Below, one piece after another: positions 30,502-39,097 of a stretch of 64,000 bases of DNA; positions within the stretch are counted from its first letter, which is position 1; each line of letters begins with the position of its first letter. Position numbers and translations under genes: made by a program. The notes below the pieces were generated by a model. That model did not search any database. It was not told where the DNA came from and saw nothing but the letters and a program-made list of their open reading frames with translations. Origin of the DNA: JASHPR01 sp963833885 (lineage in GTDB: Bacteria > Actinomycetota > Actinomycetes > Streptosporangiales > Streptosporangiaceae); NCBI GenBank assembly GCA_963833885.1, contig CAWHZU010000019.1, forward strand, positions 496,001 through 560,000, in the 5' to 3' direction.

Positions 30502-33010
30502 GGCCAGCCTCGACGGGCTGCCCTGCGGCGTGACCATCGGCCGCCGTGAGCTCGGCGACGCCCGCGGCAGACTCGCCGGCGGAGTCGTTCCTGGCATGCA
30601 TTTCTACCGGCAGGCGGATTCTGAAGCGGGTCCCTTGCGCCGACTGTTCCAGCTCGATCCGGCCGCCGTGCGCCTCAACGATTCCCTTGGCGATGCTCAG
30701 CCCGAGCCCGGCGCCCGCGGTGGGCGAGCGGCGGCGGCGGGCCGCATCGAATGGAGCGCTGGCGATATCCCCCGGCATCCCGGCACCGTCGTCGAGCACG
30801 CTGATCGAGATCCCGCTCCGCCCGGCCGCGGCGGCGCTGATACTGACCCGGGTCCCCGGCGGATTGTGGCCGAGCGCGTTGTCGAGCAGGTTCACGAAGA
30901 CCTGCTCCAGGCGATCGTGGTCGGCCCAGACGACCGGCAGGGATGGCTCACAGGTCACCTCCACCATGGCGGCCGCGGCCGGGGGCAGGCACGCGACGGC
31001 CGCGTCAAGGACAAGGGACAGGTCGCACCAGTCCTGCTGCAGCCGCAGGATTCCCGACTCGATCGCGGAGAAGTCGAGCAGGTCCCCGACCAGGCGTCCG
31101 AGCCTCGCCGACTCCGCGGCGATCCGCTCCAGGAACCGCCGCTGCGAATCCCCGTCCCACGTCACGTCCGGCTGCATCAAGCTGGAGGCGTACCCCCTGA
31201 TCGCGGTCAGCGGGGTCCGCAGCTCGTGGCTCAGCCGGGACAGGAATCCGCGCTGCAGTTCCTGCGACCGGCGCAGTGCCGTGGCCTCCTGGTGCGCGAG
31301 CCCGGCCTCTTCCCGCTCGAGCGCCAGCCGCAGCGAGTGGGCCGCATCCTCCATCAGCGCGGTGGCATCGGCAGTGGCGGGACCGCTCCGCCAGCCGGCC
31401 AGCAGCACCGTTGGCCCCGCGGGCGCGGCGAACGTGACCGCGAGGACTTGCTGGCCCGCCACCTCAAGCTGGCTGGCCACGTCGTTGCGGCCCGGGACCG
31501 CCAGCAGCCTGCCAGCCGCCTCGAGCAGCGCCGCCGGGGCGCCAGCGCCCTTGCGGTCCCCCGCGGTCGCGTACGCGCGGCAGCCCGGCGCCGCGTTCGG
31601 CACCTGGGTCAGCAGCGCCACCTGATCGGCCTGCAGCCCACGGCGCAGCGCCTGCAGGGCGATCGCCAGGCCCTTGGCCACCGGGATGGGCCCGGCCAGG
31701 GTCTCCAGCATCTCCCTGATCGTCTCGAGCACGCGGTTGCGCGCGGTGACCTCGTCGAGCAGCCGGTCCCGCTCGATGGCGCTCGCCGCGTACCCGGCGT
31801 ACAGGGTGACCAGGTCTAGCTCATCGCGCTGCGGCTGGCCGGTCACGCTGCGGAACACCGTGATGACCCCGGCAAGACCGCTGGGCCCAAGCACCGGAAC
31901 CGACCATGAGCTCGTCACCTTGGCCGCCCGCGCCAGGTCGCTGAACGGGGCCCAGGCTGAGCCGGCGCGCACGTTGTCGATAACGGGCTTCTCGGTGGCC
32001 GCGGCCATGCCGGGCGGGCCCCCCGCGGGCCCGCAGGGCAGCCGGGACCAGGCAGCAAGCAGCGCTTCGGGCATCCCGAACGAGACCGCGCATACGAGCG
32101 CGTCGCCGGTCAGCAGGTGGATGCACAGCTGCCCGCTGCCGAGCGCGGCGCCGAGCGCCGACAAGATTAGCGAGAGGTTGGACGACGGCTCGGCCGATAC
32201 GAGGCGGTCGGCCAGGCCGTGCAGCCGGGTGAGCTGGCCGCGCGCTGAGGAGTCGACCTGCTGGCCCGACACCAGCGCCACCACGTCGTCCGGGTGCACC
32301 TCCGCGGGAAGCACGTCGCCGACGACCTGGCCCCGGCGCAGGATCACGATCCGGTCAGCCAGCCGGAACATCTGATCGATGTCGTGGCAGGCGAGCACGA
32401 TCGTCGTGCCCATCTCGCGCAGGCGGGTGATCAACTGCTCCACCTGGGCGGACTCGATGACACCCAGCGCGGCGGTCGGCTCGTCGAGCAGCAGCAGCCG
32501 GGGCTCGCGGGCCATCGCCCGCGCCACCGCCACCATCTGACGCTGGCCCCCGGACAGCAGCCGCACCGGCCTCGTGGTATCCGGCAGCGGGATCGCGTAG
32601 CTGCGCAGCACTTCCGCGGCACGGGCATGGAACCGGACGTCGGACATCAGCAGCCTGCGCCGCTCCCGGCCGAGCAGCAGGTTCGACGCGACGTCCAGGT
32701 TGTCGCAGAGCGCCAGGTCCTGCCACACCACCGCGACCCCCTGGCGGGCCACCGCCAGCGGGTCGTGCGGCAGCGGCCGGCCGTTGAGCACGATCTTCCC
32801 GCTGCTTGGCCGCATGTCGCCGGCGATGCAGCGCACCAGGGTTGTCTTGCCCGCGCCGTTCTCTCCCGCCAGGGCCACGAGCTCGCCGGGCCGGACCGCG
32901 AAGTCGACGCCGTGCAGGGCGTGCAGCGGCCCGAACCGCACGGCAAGCCCCGACACGGAGAGCAGCGGCCAGGACGACTCCGGCACGTCCCCCGCTGCGG
33001 CAGCGCTCAT
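30494..33010 (-). CDS. ABC ATPase - GAF-like - histidine kinase fusion
   Basis: 838 residues. Residues 16-250 are a complete CUT2-type ABC ATPase: Walker A GENGAGKTT (49-57), Q-loop VWQDLALCDNLD (95-106), signature LSGGQRQ (152-158), Walker B RLLLLDEPTAAL (171-182), switch His209. A GAF-like domain follows (about 260-415), then a second (about 430-565), and a helical linker. The kinase has H-box FLSRLSHELRTP (His595), an N-box around VNLLDNALGHN, G1 DDGAGMP and G2 GAGLGLSIAKG. No membrane segment, so it is cytosolic or docks on a permease. ATG 33010 chosen; GTG 33046 possible. It is coupled to the response regulator and precedes a CUT2 transporter operon that has only one single-domain ATPase. 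It may be a transport-coupled sensor (inference). Confidence 0.92.
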   Translation of the reverse strand: MSAAAAGDVPESSWPLLSVSGLAVRFGPLHALHGVDFAVRPGELVALAGENGAGKTTLVRCIAGDMRPSSGKIVLNGRPLPHDPLAVARQGVAVVWQDLALCDNLDVASNLLLGRERRRLLMSDVRFHARAAEVLRSYAIPLPDTTRPVRLLSGGQRQMVAVARAMAREPRLLLLDEPTAALGVIESAQVEQLITRLREMGTTIVLACHDIDQMFRLADRIVILRRGQVVGDVLPAEVHPDDVVALVSGQQVDSSARGQLTRLHGLADRLVSAEPSSNLSLILSALGAALGSGQLCIHLLTGDALVCAVSFGMPEALLAAWSRLPCGPAGGPPGMAAATEKPVIDNVRAGSAWAPFSDLARAAKVTSSWSVPVLGPSGLAGVITVFRSVTGQPQRDELDLVTLYAGYAASAIERDRLLDEVTARNRVLETIREMLETLAGPIPVAKGLAIALQALRRGLQADQVALLTQVPNAAPGCRAYATAGDRKGAGAPAALLEAAGRLLAVPGRNDVASQLEVAGQQVLAVTFAAPAGPTVLLAGWRSGPATADATALMEDAAHSLRLALEREEAGLAHQEATALRRSQELQRGFLSRLSHELRTPLTAIRGYASSLMQPDVTWDGDSQRRFLERIAAESARLGRLVGDLLDFSAIESGILRLQQDWCDLSLVLDAAVACLPPAAAAMVEVTCEPSLPVVWADHDRLEQVFVNLLDNALGHNPPGTRVSISAAAAGRSGISISVLDDGAGMPGDIASAPFDAARRRRSPTAGAGLGLSIAKGIVEAHGGRIELEQSAQGTRFRIRLPVEMHARNDSAGESAAGVAELTAADGHAAGQPVEAGRG

Positions 33011-33088
33011 TCGCACATTGTGACGGTCATTGCGGCTATACACCACCTGAGCGGTGCCGCTGATCTCGGGTGACCCTGCTTCCTCCGG

Positions 33089-34417
33089 TCATGCTTGAGT
33101 GCTTCCGCCGCCGCAAACCTCGGCGATCCGGCCGGCCAGGAACGCCCGCTCGGCGGCGTTCTCGGTCAGGCCGAGCGCGATCCGGTAGGCCTCGGTCGCG
33201 TCCTGGTCGCGGCCGAGGCGGCGCAGCAGGTCGGCGCGGGCCGCCGGCAGGTACCGGTATCCGGCCAGCCGGCCTTCGCGCTCGATGGCCTCGATATCCG
33301 CCAGGCCTGCCTCCGGCCCGTCGGCCATCGCGTGCGCAACGGCTCGGTTCAGCGCGACCACGGGTGTGGGCCACGCGCGCAGCAGCTCGTCGTAGAGCCG
33401 CAGCAGTTGCAGCCAGTCCGTGTCGGCGTAGCTCGGCGCCTCGGCATGCACCGCCGCGATGGCCGCCTGCAGCAGGAACCGCCCCGGTGGCCCCGGCCGT
33501 CCCCGTAGCGCGCCGGTCACCAGGCCGGTTCCCTCGGCGATCGCCGCGCGGTCCCACCGGGACCTGTCTTGCTCCTCGAGCAGCAGCAGGCGTCCATCGG
33601 CCGCCGAGCGGGTCGCCCGGCGGGCGTCGGTCAGCAGCAGCAGCGCCAGCAGCCCGCGTGCCTCGCGCTCGTCCGGCATCAGCTCGCGCAGCATCCGGGC
33701 CAGGCCGATCGCCCGCTCCACGAGCTCGGTGCGGACCAGCTCCGGGCCGGCCGGTGCGGTATGCCCGGTCGTGTACAGCAGATGAATCACGGTGAGGACC
33801 GCGTCAAGGCGGTCCGGCAGCTCCGCGGGACCCGGTACCCGGTACGGGATCCGGGCTGCGGTGATCTTCTTCTTGGCCCGGGTGACCCTGGCCGCCATCG
33901 TTGGCTCGGGCACCAGGAACGCCCGCGCGATCTCGGCCGTTGCCAGGCCGCACACCAGCCGCAGCGTGAGCGCCACCTGAGCCTCGCGCGCCAGGGCCGG
34001 ATGGCAGCAGGTGAACACCAGGCGGAGCCGGTCGTCCGGGATCACGTCGTCCTCGCAGCCCGCCGCCGGGCCGGCCAATGGCGGAGCGTCAGCCGGGGCG
34101 CTCGGCGTTACGGCCCCCGATCCCGGTTCGATCAGCAACGGCAGTTTGCGGCGCAGGGTGCGGTCGCGGCGCTGGACGTCGAGCGCACGCCGCCGAGCCG
34201 CCGTGGTCAGCCAGGCACCCGGATTGCGCGGCACGCCCTGCCGGGACCAGGCGTCGAGCGCGGCGACGTACGCATCCTGAACGCACTCCTCGGCCACGTC
34301 GATGTCGCGGGCGACGCGCGCCGTCGCGGCGAGCACGAAGGCCCACTCGCGGCGGTGCGCGTCCGCGACGGCGGCGCTGACCTCGGGGTCAGCGGCTTCT
34401 GGCCCGTCCCCGGTCAC
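33089..34417 (-). CDS. ECF42-type RNA polymerase sigma factor with C-terminal TPR-like extension
   Basis: 442 residues, about twice a minimal ECF sigma. Region 2 is at the N-terminus (ARDIDVAEECVQDAYVAALDAW, WLTTAARRRALDVQRRDRTL) and region 4 around CGLATAEIARAFLVPEPTMAARVTRAKKKI. The remaining 230 residues are the helical extension of the SigI/DUF6596 type (PTPVVALNRAVAHAMADGPEAGL, YRYLPAARADLLRRLGRDQDA). The upstream DGPF/YCII gene is 7 nt away, the hallmark of group ECF42, which has no classical anti-sigma factor. The gene after it, 78 nt downstream, is the ATPase-kinase fusion. Confidence 0.93.
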   Translation of the reverse strand: MTGDGPEAADPEVSAAVADAHRREWAFVLAATARVARDIDVAEECVQDAYVAALDAWSRQGVPRNPGAWLTTAARRRALDVQRRDRTLRRKLPLLIEPGSGAVTPSAPADAPPLAGPAAGCEDDVIPDDRLRLVFTCCHPALAREAQVALTLRLVCGLATAEIARAFLVPEPTMAARVTRAKKKITAARIPYRVPGPAELPDRLDAVLTVIHLLYTTGHTAPAGPELVRTELVERAIGLARMLRELMPDEREARGLLALLLLTDARRATRSAADGRLLLLEEQDRSRWDRAAIAEGTGLVTGALRGRPGPPGRFLLQAAIAAVHAEAPSYADTDWLQLLRLYDELLRAWPTPVVALNRAVAHAMADGPEAGLADIEAIEREGRLAGYRYLPAARADLLRRLGRDQDATEAYRIALGLTENAAERAFLAGRIAEVCGGGSTQA

Positions 34418-34424
34418 CCAGCGA

Positions 34425-34778
34425 TCACCCTGCCGAGCCGGACATGTCCATGATCGGCCGCACCTCGACGCCGCCGAACGGCGCCGGGCAGAGCTTGGCG
34501 ATCTCGAGGGCGTGATCGAGATCGCGGGCCTCGATCAGGTAGTAGCCGCCGAGCGCCTCCTTGGTCTCGGTGAACGGCCCGTCGGTCACGATGTCGTCAC
34601 GGATGGTGGTGGCGGTGCTCGTCGGCTGCAGCGCGTTGCCACCGAGCATCTGGCCGCCTTGCTCGCCGACCTGCTCCGCGAACCGCCCGTGCGCCTTCCC
34701 GGCCGCCTCCCAGACTTCCGGCCCGCCTTCCGCGTAGCCGCTCTCGCGCTCATAGATAAGGATCAGGTACTGGGTCAT
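34425..34778 (-). CDS. YCII/DGPF-domain protein (ECF42 partner)
   Basis: 117 residues of the YCII-related superfamily: MTQYLILIYERE at the start, the family DGPF motif (TDGPFTETKEALGGYYLIEA, residues 65-84) and RPIMD near the end. These ferredoxin-like small proteins are encoded beside ECF42 sigma factors; the mechanism is unclear. ATG 34778 has GGAGA 9 nt upstream. First gene of the two-gene sigma operon. Confidence 0.93.
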   Translation of the reverse strand: MTQYLILIYERESGYAEGGPEVWEAAGKAHGRFAEQVGEQGGQMLGGNALQPTSTATTIRDDIVTDGPFTETKEALGGYYLIEARDLDHALEIAKLCPAPFGGVEVRPIMDMSGSAG

Positions 34779-34928
34779 CGTGGTGTCTCCTTCGCTCGCT
34801 CGCTCGATTCGGTCCGATACCTCAACGACGAACGACCCGGCCCCGGATCGACAGGGCCCCCCGAAGATTCTCCCTGAGACGTGCCGGCGGCCAACCCTGC
34901 GCCCCGGCGGCACGCCCCGGCCTGCTCC

Positions 34929-35040
34929 TGATGGCAGGGGCAGCACCCCAGCCCCGCTCGTGATGGCAGGGGCAGCAACCCAACCCCGCTCGCGATGGCA
35001 AGGGGCAGCACCCCAGCCCCGCTCGCGGTGGCAGGAAAAG
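34929..35040. repeat. 32-bp intergenic tandem repeat, 3.3 copies
   Basis: Units at 34929-34960, 34961-34992 and 34993-35025 share TGATGGCAGGGGCAGCACCC then CAGCCCCGCTCG, and a partial copy follows. They fill most of the 311-bp divergent gap between the sigma/DGPF operon and the GlxA-type regulator; no gene is seen there. They may hold regulator sites or simply be a minisatellite. Confidence 0.85.
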
Positions 35041-35089
35041 TGGGATTTTCGTCATTGCGGACACAAGGCCCGGTCGCGACGATGGGTAC

Positions 35090-36133
35090 ATGCCCCCGCA
35101 TAGCGTGCTGATCCTGGTGTTCGACGGCGTGCAGAGCCTCGACGTCACCGGTCCGCTCGAGGTTTTCGACGGGGCGAATCGCTATCTGGCCGCGCGCGGT
35201 GCCGACGGCCTGGCGTACCGGATCACAGTCGCCAGCCCGGAGGGTGCGCCGGTGCGCACGTCCAGCGGGCTGACCCTGGTCCCCGACGGCGGCCTGGCCG
35301 CTGCCGCTGCCCCGCACACGCTGGTAGTGCCGGGCGGCGCGGGCGCGCTCGCGGACAACGAGCCGGTCACCGCCTGGCTGCGACGGCTCGCCCCGACGGC
35401 GGAGCGGATCACCTCGGTCTGCACCGGGGCCTTCCTGCTCGCCGGGGCCGGGCTGCTGGCCGGCCGGCGCGTGACCACGCACTGGGCCTACGCCGACGCG
35501 CTGCAGCGGCAGTTTCCCGACGTCACCGTCGACCCCGAGCCGATCTACGTCAGGGACGGCGCGTTCGTCACGTCTGCGGGGGTGACCGCGGGCATCGACA
35601 TGGCCCTGGCGCTGGTCGAGGAGGACGTGGGCAGGGACGCGGCGCTGGCTGTCGCCAGGCACCTGGTGGTGTTCCTGCGCCGCCCCGGCAGCCAGGCCCA
35701 GTTCAGCGCCCAGCTGCAGGCGCAGCTGGCCCGGCGGCCCGCCGTGCGCGAGGTGCAGCACTGGATCAGTGAGCGGCCCGGCGCTGACCTGTCGGTGGAC
35801 GTCCTGGCTGCCCGCGCCGGGCTGTCGCCGCGCCAGTTCGCCCGCTGCTTCACCGCCGAGACCGGCGTGACCCCGGGCCGGTACGTCGACCGGGTCCGGA
35901 TCGAGGCCGCCCGCCGGGAACTCGAGGACACCGGGGACGGGGTCGAGCAGGTGGCCAGGAGCTGCGGCTACGGCACGCCCGAGGCGATGCGGCGGGCCTT
36001 CATCCGTGCGCTCGGCGTCTCCCCCGCCGGATACCGGCAGCGGTTCCAGGTACCGGGCCGGCCCGCCCACCCCGGGCCTCGCCAGCCAGACCGCGGCGCA
36101 GCCGCCGACCGAGAGGAAGCCCCATGCAAATAG
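35090..36133 (+). CDS. GlxA-family transcriptional regulator (DJ-1/PfpI + AraC)
   Basis: 347 residues. The N-terminal amidase-like DJ-1/PfpI domain has ILVFDGVQSLDVTGPLEVFD and the nucleophile-elbow Cys111 in ITSVCTGAFLLA. The C-terminal AraC DNA-binding domain has two helix-turn-helices (LAARAGLSPRQFARCFTAETG and VEQVARSCGYGTPEAMRRAF). It overlaps the downstream stand-alone DJ-1/PfpI gene by 10 nt. GlxA-type regulators often control the adjacent enzyme gene. Confidence 0.93.
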   Translation: MPPHSVLILVFDGVQSLDVTGPLEVFDGANRYLAARGADGLAYRITVASPEGAPVRTSSGLTLVPDGGLAAAAAPHTLVVPGGAGALADNEPVTAWLRRLAPTAERITSVCTGAFLLAGAGLLAGRRVTTHWAYADALQRQFPDVTVDPEPIYVRDGAFVTSAGVTAGIDMALALVEEDVGRDAALAVARHLVVFLRRPGSQAQFSAQLQAQLARRPAVREVQHWISERPGADLSVDVLAARAGLSPRQFARCFTAETGVTPGRYVDRVRIEAARRELEDTGDGVEQVARSCGYGTPEAMRRAFIRALGVSPAGYRQRFQVPGRPAHPGPRQPDRGAAADREEAPCK

Positions 36134-36765
36134 CGATCTTGCTCTACGACCGATTCACGGCGCTCGACGCGATCGGGCCCTACGAGGTGCTGAGCCGGCT
36201 TGATCACGCCGAGGTGGTCTTCGCCGCCGAGCGGCCCGGCCCGGTGCACACCGACACCGGCATGCTCGCGATCACCGCCGACGCCTCGATCGGTGAGCTG
36301 GCGCACCCCGACATCGTCCTGGTACCCGGCGGCCCCGGCCAGGAGGCGCAACTCGACGACGGCCCCACGCACGAGTGGCTGCGCCAGGCCGACGCGGCCA
36401 CCAGCTGGACCACGTCGGTGTGCACCGGGTCGCTGATCCTGGCCGCCGCGGGCCTGCTGCAGGGCCGGCGCGCCACCTCGCACTGGCTCGCGCTGGACCG
36501 GCTTGCCGCGTTCGGGGCCCAGCCGACCAGGGAACGCGTGGTCATCGACGGGAAGTACGTCACGGCGGCCGGGGTATCGGCCGGCATCGACATGGCCCTC
36601 GATCTGTCCCGGCGGATCGCGGGCACCCCGACCGCACAGGCGATTCAGCTGATGCTCGAGTACGACCCGCGGCCGCCGCTGAACGCCGGGTCGCCCAGCC
36701 TGGCACCGCCCGATCTGGTTGCCACGCTGCGCCGCCGCAGCAGGCACGCCGAGCCGAGCCGGTAA
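36124..36765 (+). CDS. DJ-1/PfpI family protein
   Basis: 213 residues. It has the glutamine-amidotransferase-like fold with AILLYDRFTALDAIGPYEVLSRL, a conserved Glu21, and the nucleophile elbow TTSVCTGSLILAAAGLL (Cys100), then ATSHWLALDRL. This subgroup includes isonitrile hydratase-like and protease/chaperone-like members; exact activity unknown. It is co-transcribed with the GlxA-type gene (10-nt overlap) and convergent with rpe 4 nt away. Confidence 0.9.
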   Translation: MQIAILLYDRFTALDAIGPYEVLSRLDHAEVVFAAERPGPVHTDTGMLAITADASIGELAHPDIVLVPGGPGQEAQLDDGPTHEWLRQADAATSWTTSVCTGSLILAAAGLLQGRRATSHWLALDRLAAFGAQPTRERVVIDGKYVTAAGVSAGIDMALDLSRRIAGTPTAQAIQLMLEYDPRPPLNAGSPSLAPPDLVATLRRRSRHAEPSR

Positions 36766-36769
36766 ACCC

Positions 36770-37450
36770 TCAAACCTGCGGCGCCGTCGCCGCGGCCCGG
36801 GCGGCGATCTTCCTGAGGTCGGTCACGGCCGCAGCCGGGTCGGCCGCCCCGTACACGGACGATCCGGCGACGAAGACATCGGCGCCGGCCTCGGCGCAGC
36901 GCCCGATGGTCTCCTCGGTGACCCCGCCGTCTACCTGCAGCCACACCGAGCTGTCCCGGCCGCCGACCAGCTCGCGGGCGCGGCGGATCTTCGGCAGCAC
37001 CAGGTCGAGGAAGTGCTGACCGCCGAACCCCGGCTCGACGGTCATCAGCAGCAGCATGTCGAACTCGCCGACCAGGTGGGCGTAGGGCTCGACCGCGGTT
37101 GCCGGGTTGATGGCCAGCCCGGCGCGCGCGCCGGCCGCCCTGATCGCCCGCAGCGTCCGCACCGGCGCCGCCGCGGCCTCGGCGTGAATGGTGACGTTGC
37201 CCGCCCCGGCCTCCGCGTAGTCAGGGGCCCAGCGGTCCGGGTCCTCGATCATGAGATGGCAGTCAATCGGCAGACTCGCGTGTTTGATCAGCGACTCGAC
37301 CACCGGCAGGCCGACCGTGAGGTTCGGCACGAAGTGCGCGTCCATCACGTCGACATGGAGCCAATCGGCGACATCCGCAACTACCGCAGCCTCGTCAGCT
37401 AGCCTGGCGAAGTCTGCGTTCAGGACGCTGGGCGCAAGTTGGACAGTCAT
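36770..37450 (-). CDS. rpe: Ribulose-phosphate 3-epimerase
   Basis: Interconverts ribulose 5-phosphate and xylulose 5-phosphate in the pentose phosphate pathway. 226-residue TIM barrel with APSVLNADF, the metal-binding HVDVMDAHFVPN, DCHLMI, the phosphate loop region VEPGFGGQHF and WLQVDGGV. ATG 37450. In M. tuberculosis rpe follows rsmB and precedes ribG/ribD; here accessory genes separate them and ribD is not found. Confidence 0.96.
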   Translation of the reverse strand: MTVQLAPSVLNADFARLADEAAVVADVADWLHVDVMDAHFVPNLTVGLPVVESLIKHASLPIDCHLMIEDPDRWAPDYAEAGAGNVTIHAEAAAAPVRTLRAIRAAGARAGLAINPATAVEPYAHLVGEFDMLLLMTVEPGFGGQHFLDLVLPKIRRARELVGGRDSSVWLQVDGGVTEETIGRCAEAGADVFVAGSSVYGAADPAAAVTDLRKIAARAAATAPQV

Positions 37451-37543
37451 GGCGCTACAAAGTCTAGGGCCACGGAACTGTCGTACCCGCTCGCTAGCGT
37501 TCGATGCTGTATTCGAATCCGCAACCCGCCGGGGAGGCGTTCG

Positions 37544-38284
37544 TTGAACACCGAGGCATCGAGCAGGCTGCTTGACCGCGTCCGCAAGCTGCTGGCGAAG
37601 GCAGAAGACGAGAGCGTGACACCGCCGGAGGCCCAGGCCCTGACGGCCAAGGCCGCCGAGCTGATGGCGAAGTACGGGATCGACCGCGCGCTGCTCGCGG
37701 CCGACCGGCCGGAAACCGACAAACCAGCCAACCGCATGCTCGACATCGACAATCCGTGGGCGCGGGTCAAGGCGCACCTCCTGTGCGGGCTCGGCTCCTC
37801 GCTGCGCTGCCAGGCCATCTTGCTCAGCACCAGCACCGGCAGCAAGGTGCACGTCTTCGGCTTCCAGTCAGATCTCGAGCGGCTCGACGTCCTTTACACC
37901 TCGGTGCTGATCCAGATGTGGCACGGCCTGACCGGCGCCGAGGTGCCGTCCTGGAGCCGCAGCCCCCGGGCCTGGCGGCGCAGCTGGCTGCTCGGCTTCG
38001 CCACCGCCGTGATCTCCCGGGTCCGGGCCGCCGAGCAGGCGGCCGCCTCCCGAGCGACCAGCGCGGCCGATTCCAAGGGCTCCAGGACCGCGCTGGTCCT
38101 GGCGGACCGGGCGCAGGTGATCCGCGGCGAGGCGGAGCGCGCCTACCCGCTCACCCGCACCGCCCGGATCACCTACAGCGGGACCGGCTACCGGGATGGT
38201 TACACAAAGGGCCAGCAGGCCGACATCGGCGCCGGCCGGGTGAACCGCGGACGTGGGCGCGCGCTCACCGGGGCACGCGGCTGA
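37544..38284 (+). CDS. DUF2786 domain protein
   Basis: 246 residues from TTG 37544, which has an excellent GGGGAGG site 6 nt upstream; the frame is open further upstream without a good start. The N-terminal 45 residues match DUF2786 (LLDRVRKLLAKAEDESVTPPEAQALTAKA, AELMAKYGID). The rest, rich in Arg/Ala, ends with a Gly-rich YSGTGYRDGYTKGQQADIG segment typical of actinobacterial members. Function unknown. Divergent from rpe. Confidence 0.85.
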   Translation: MNTEASSRLLDRVRKLLAKAEDESVTPPEAQALTAKAAELMAKYGIDRALLAADRPETDKPANRMLDIDNPWARVKAHLLCGLGSSLRCQAILLSTSTGSKVHVFGFQSDLERLDVLYTSVLIQMWHGLTGAEVPSWSRSPRAWRRSWLLGFATAVISRVRAAEQAAASRATSAADSKGSRTALVLADRAQVIRGEAERAYPLTRTARITYSGTGYRDGYTKGQQADIGAGRVNRGRGRALTGARG

Positions 38285-38317
38285 CCTGGCCGGCGGCGAA
38301 TCCCCGGTCAGGCACGG

Positions 38318-39037
38318 TTAGGACGCGAGCAACTCCACGATCCTCTGCCAGGCGTCATCCCGGGCCTCCCGGCTGAAAGGCGGCGTGCCCGGCCAGAAAA
38401 ATGCGTGCCCGACCCCGGGGTAGCTGACCAGTTCGTGGTCCACGCCTGCGGCAGCCAGTGCGGTGCGGATCTGCTCTCGCTGCCCGGCGTCGATCAGCGC
38501 GTCGTCCTCGCCTACCAGGTAGAGGATCCGGCCAGTGATTCCCGGGGTCAGGTCCAGCGTGGGCGTGGGCTGGCTCATCGGGATGTCGGTGCTGGGCAGC
38601 CAGCCGCCGTACAGCACGGCGGTCAGGCTGACCGGGAGCCGGCACGCCGCCAGGTAGCTCAGGTGGCCTCCGGCGCTGAACCCGACGATCGCGACCTGCT
38701 GAATCCCCGGCTCCGATTTCAGCCACTGCAGGCTCGCCGCGACGTCGGCCAGCGCCTGGTCGCGCCGCAGCCGGTGCAGGTAGCCGAAGCCCTCCTGCCG
38801 CCCGGCTTCATCGCGCTCCAGCCAGTGACCCGGCGCTGCGTCCCGGTGGTAGAACTCCGGCGCGATGGTCAGAAACCCGGCCCCGGCCAGGTCGTCGGCT
38901 ACCCCACGGATGTCCGGGTTCACCCCGAACAGCTCGTGCGCCACGATTACGCCGGCCGGTGCCGGGTCCATAGCGGGCCGGGCCAGGTACGCCGGCAGGC
39001 TGGTGCCGTGTTCGACGGGGATCTTGATGGTTGTCAT
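38318..39037 (-). CDS. Dienelactone hydrolase family protein
   Basis: 239-residue alpha/beta hydrolase. GVIVAHELFGVNPDIRGVADDLA is the family N-terminus with the conserved Glu35. The nucleophile elbow is GFSAGG with Ser121, where classical dienelactone hydrolase has Cys; Asp179 lies in GEDDALI and His211 in GVGHAFF. The Ser triad suggests a more general esterase or carboxymethylenebutenolidase-like activity. ATG 39037 has GGAG upstream; ATG 39046 possible. Divergent from the XRE regulator gene across 60 bp. Confidence 0.9.
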   Translation of the reverse strand: MTTIKIPVEHGTSLPAYLARPAMDPAPAGVIVAHELFGVNPDIRGVADDLAGAGFLTIAPEFYHRDAAPGHWLERDEAGRQEGFGYLHRLRRDQALADVAASLQWLKSEPGIQQVAIVGFSAGGHLSYLAACRLPVSLTAVLYGGWLPSTDIPMSQPTPTLDLTPGITGRILYLVGEDDALIDAGQREQIRTALAAAGVDHELVSYPGVGHAFFWPGTPPFSREARDDAWQRIVELLAS

Positions 39038-39097
39038 GGTCTCCATCGTCAGCGCCCCTGACAGTGGTAACCAGAGCAGCCTTTTACTGGTACTGGC

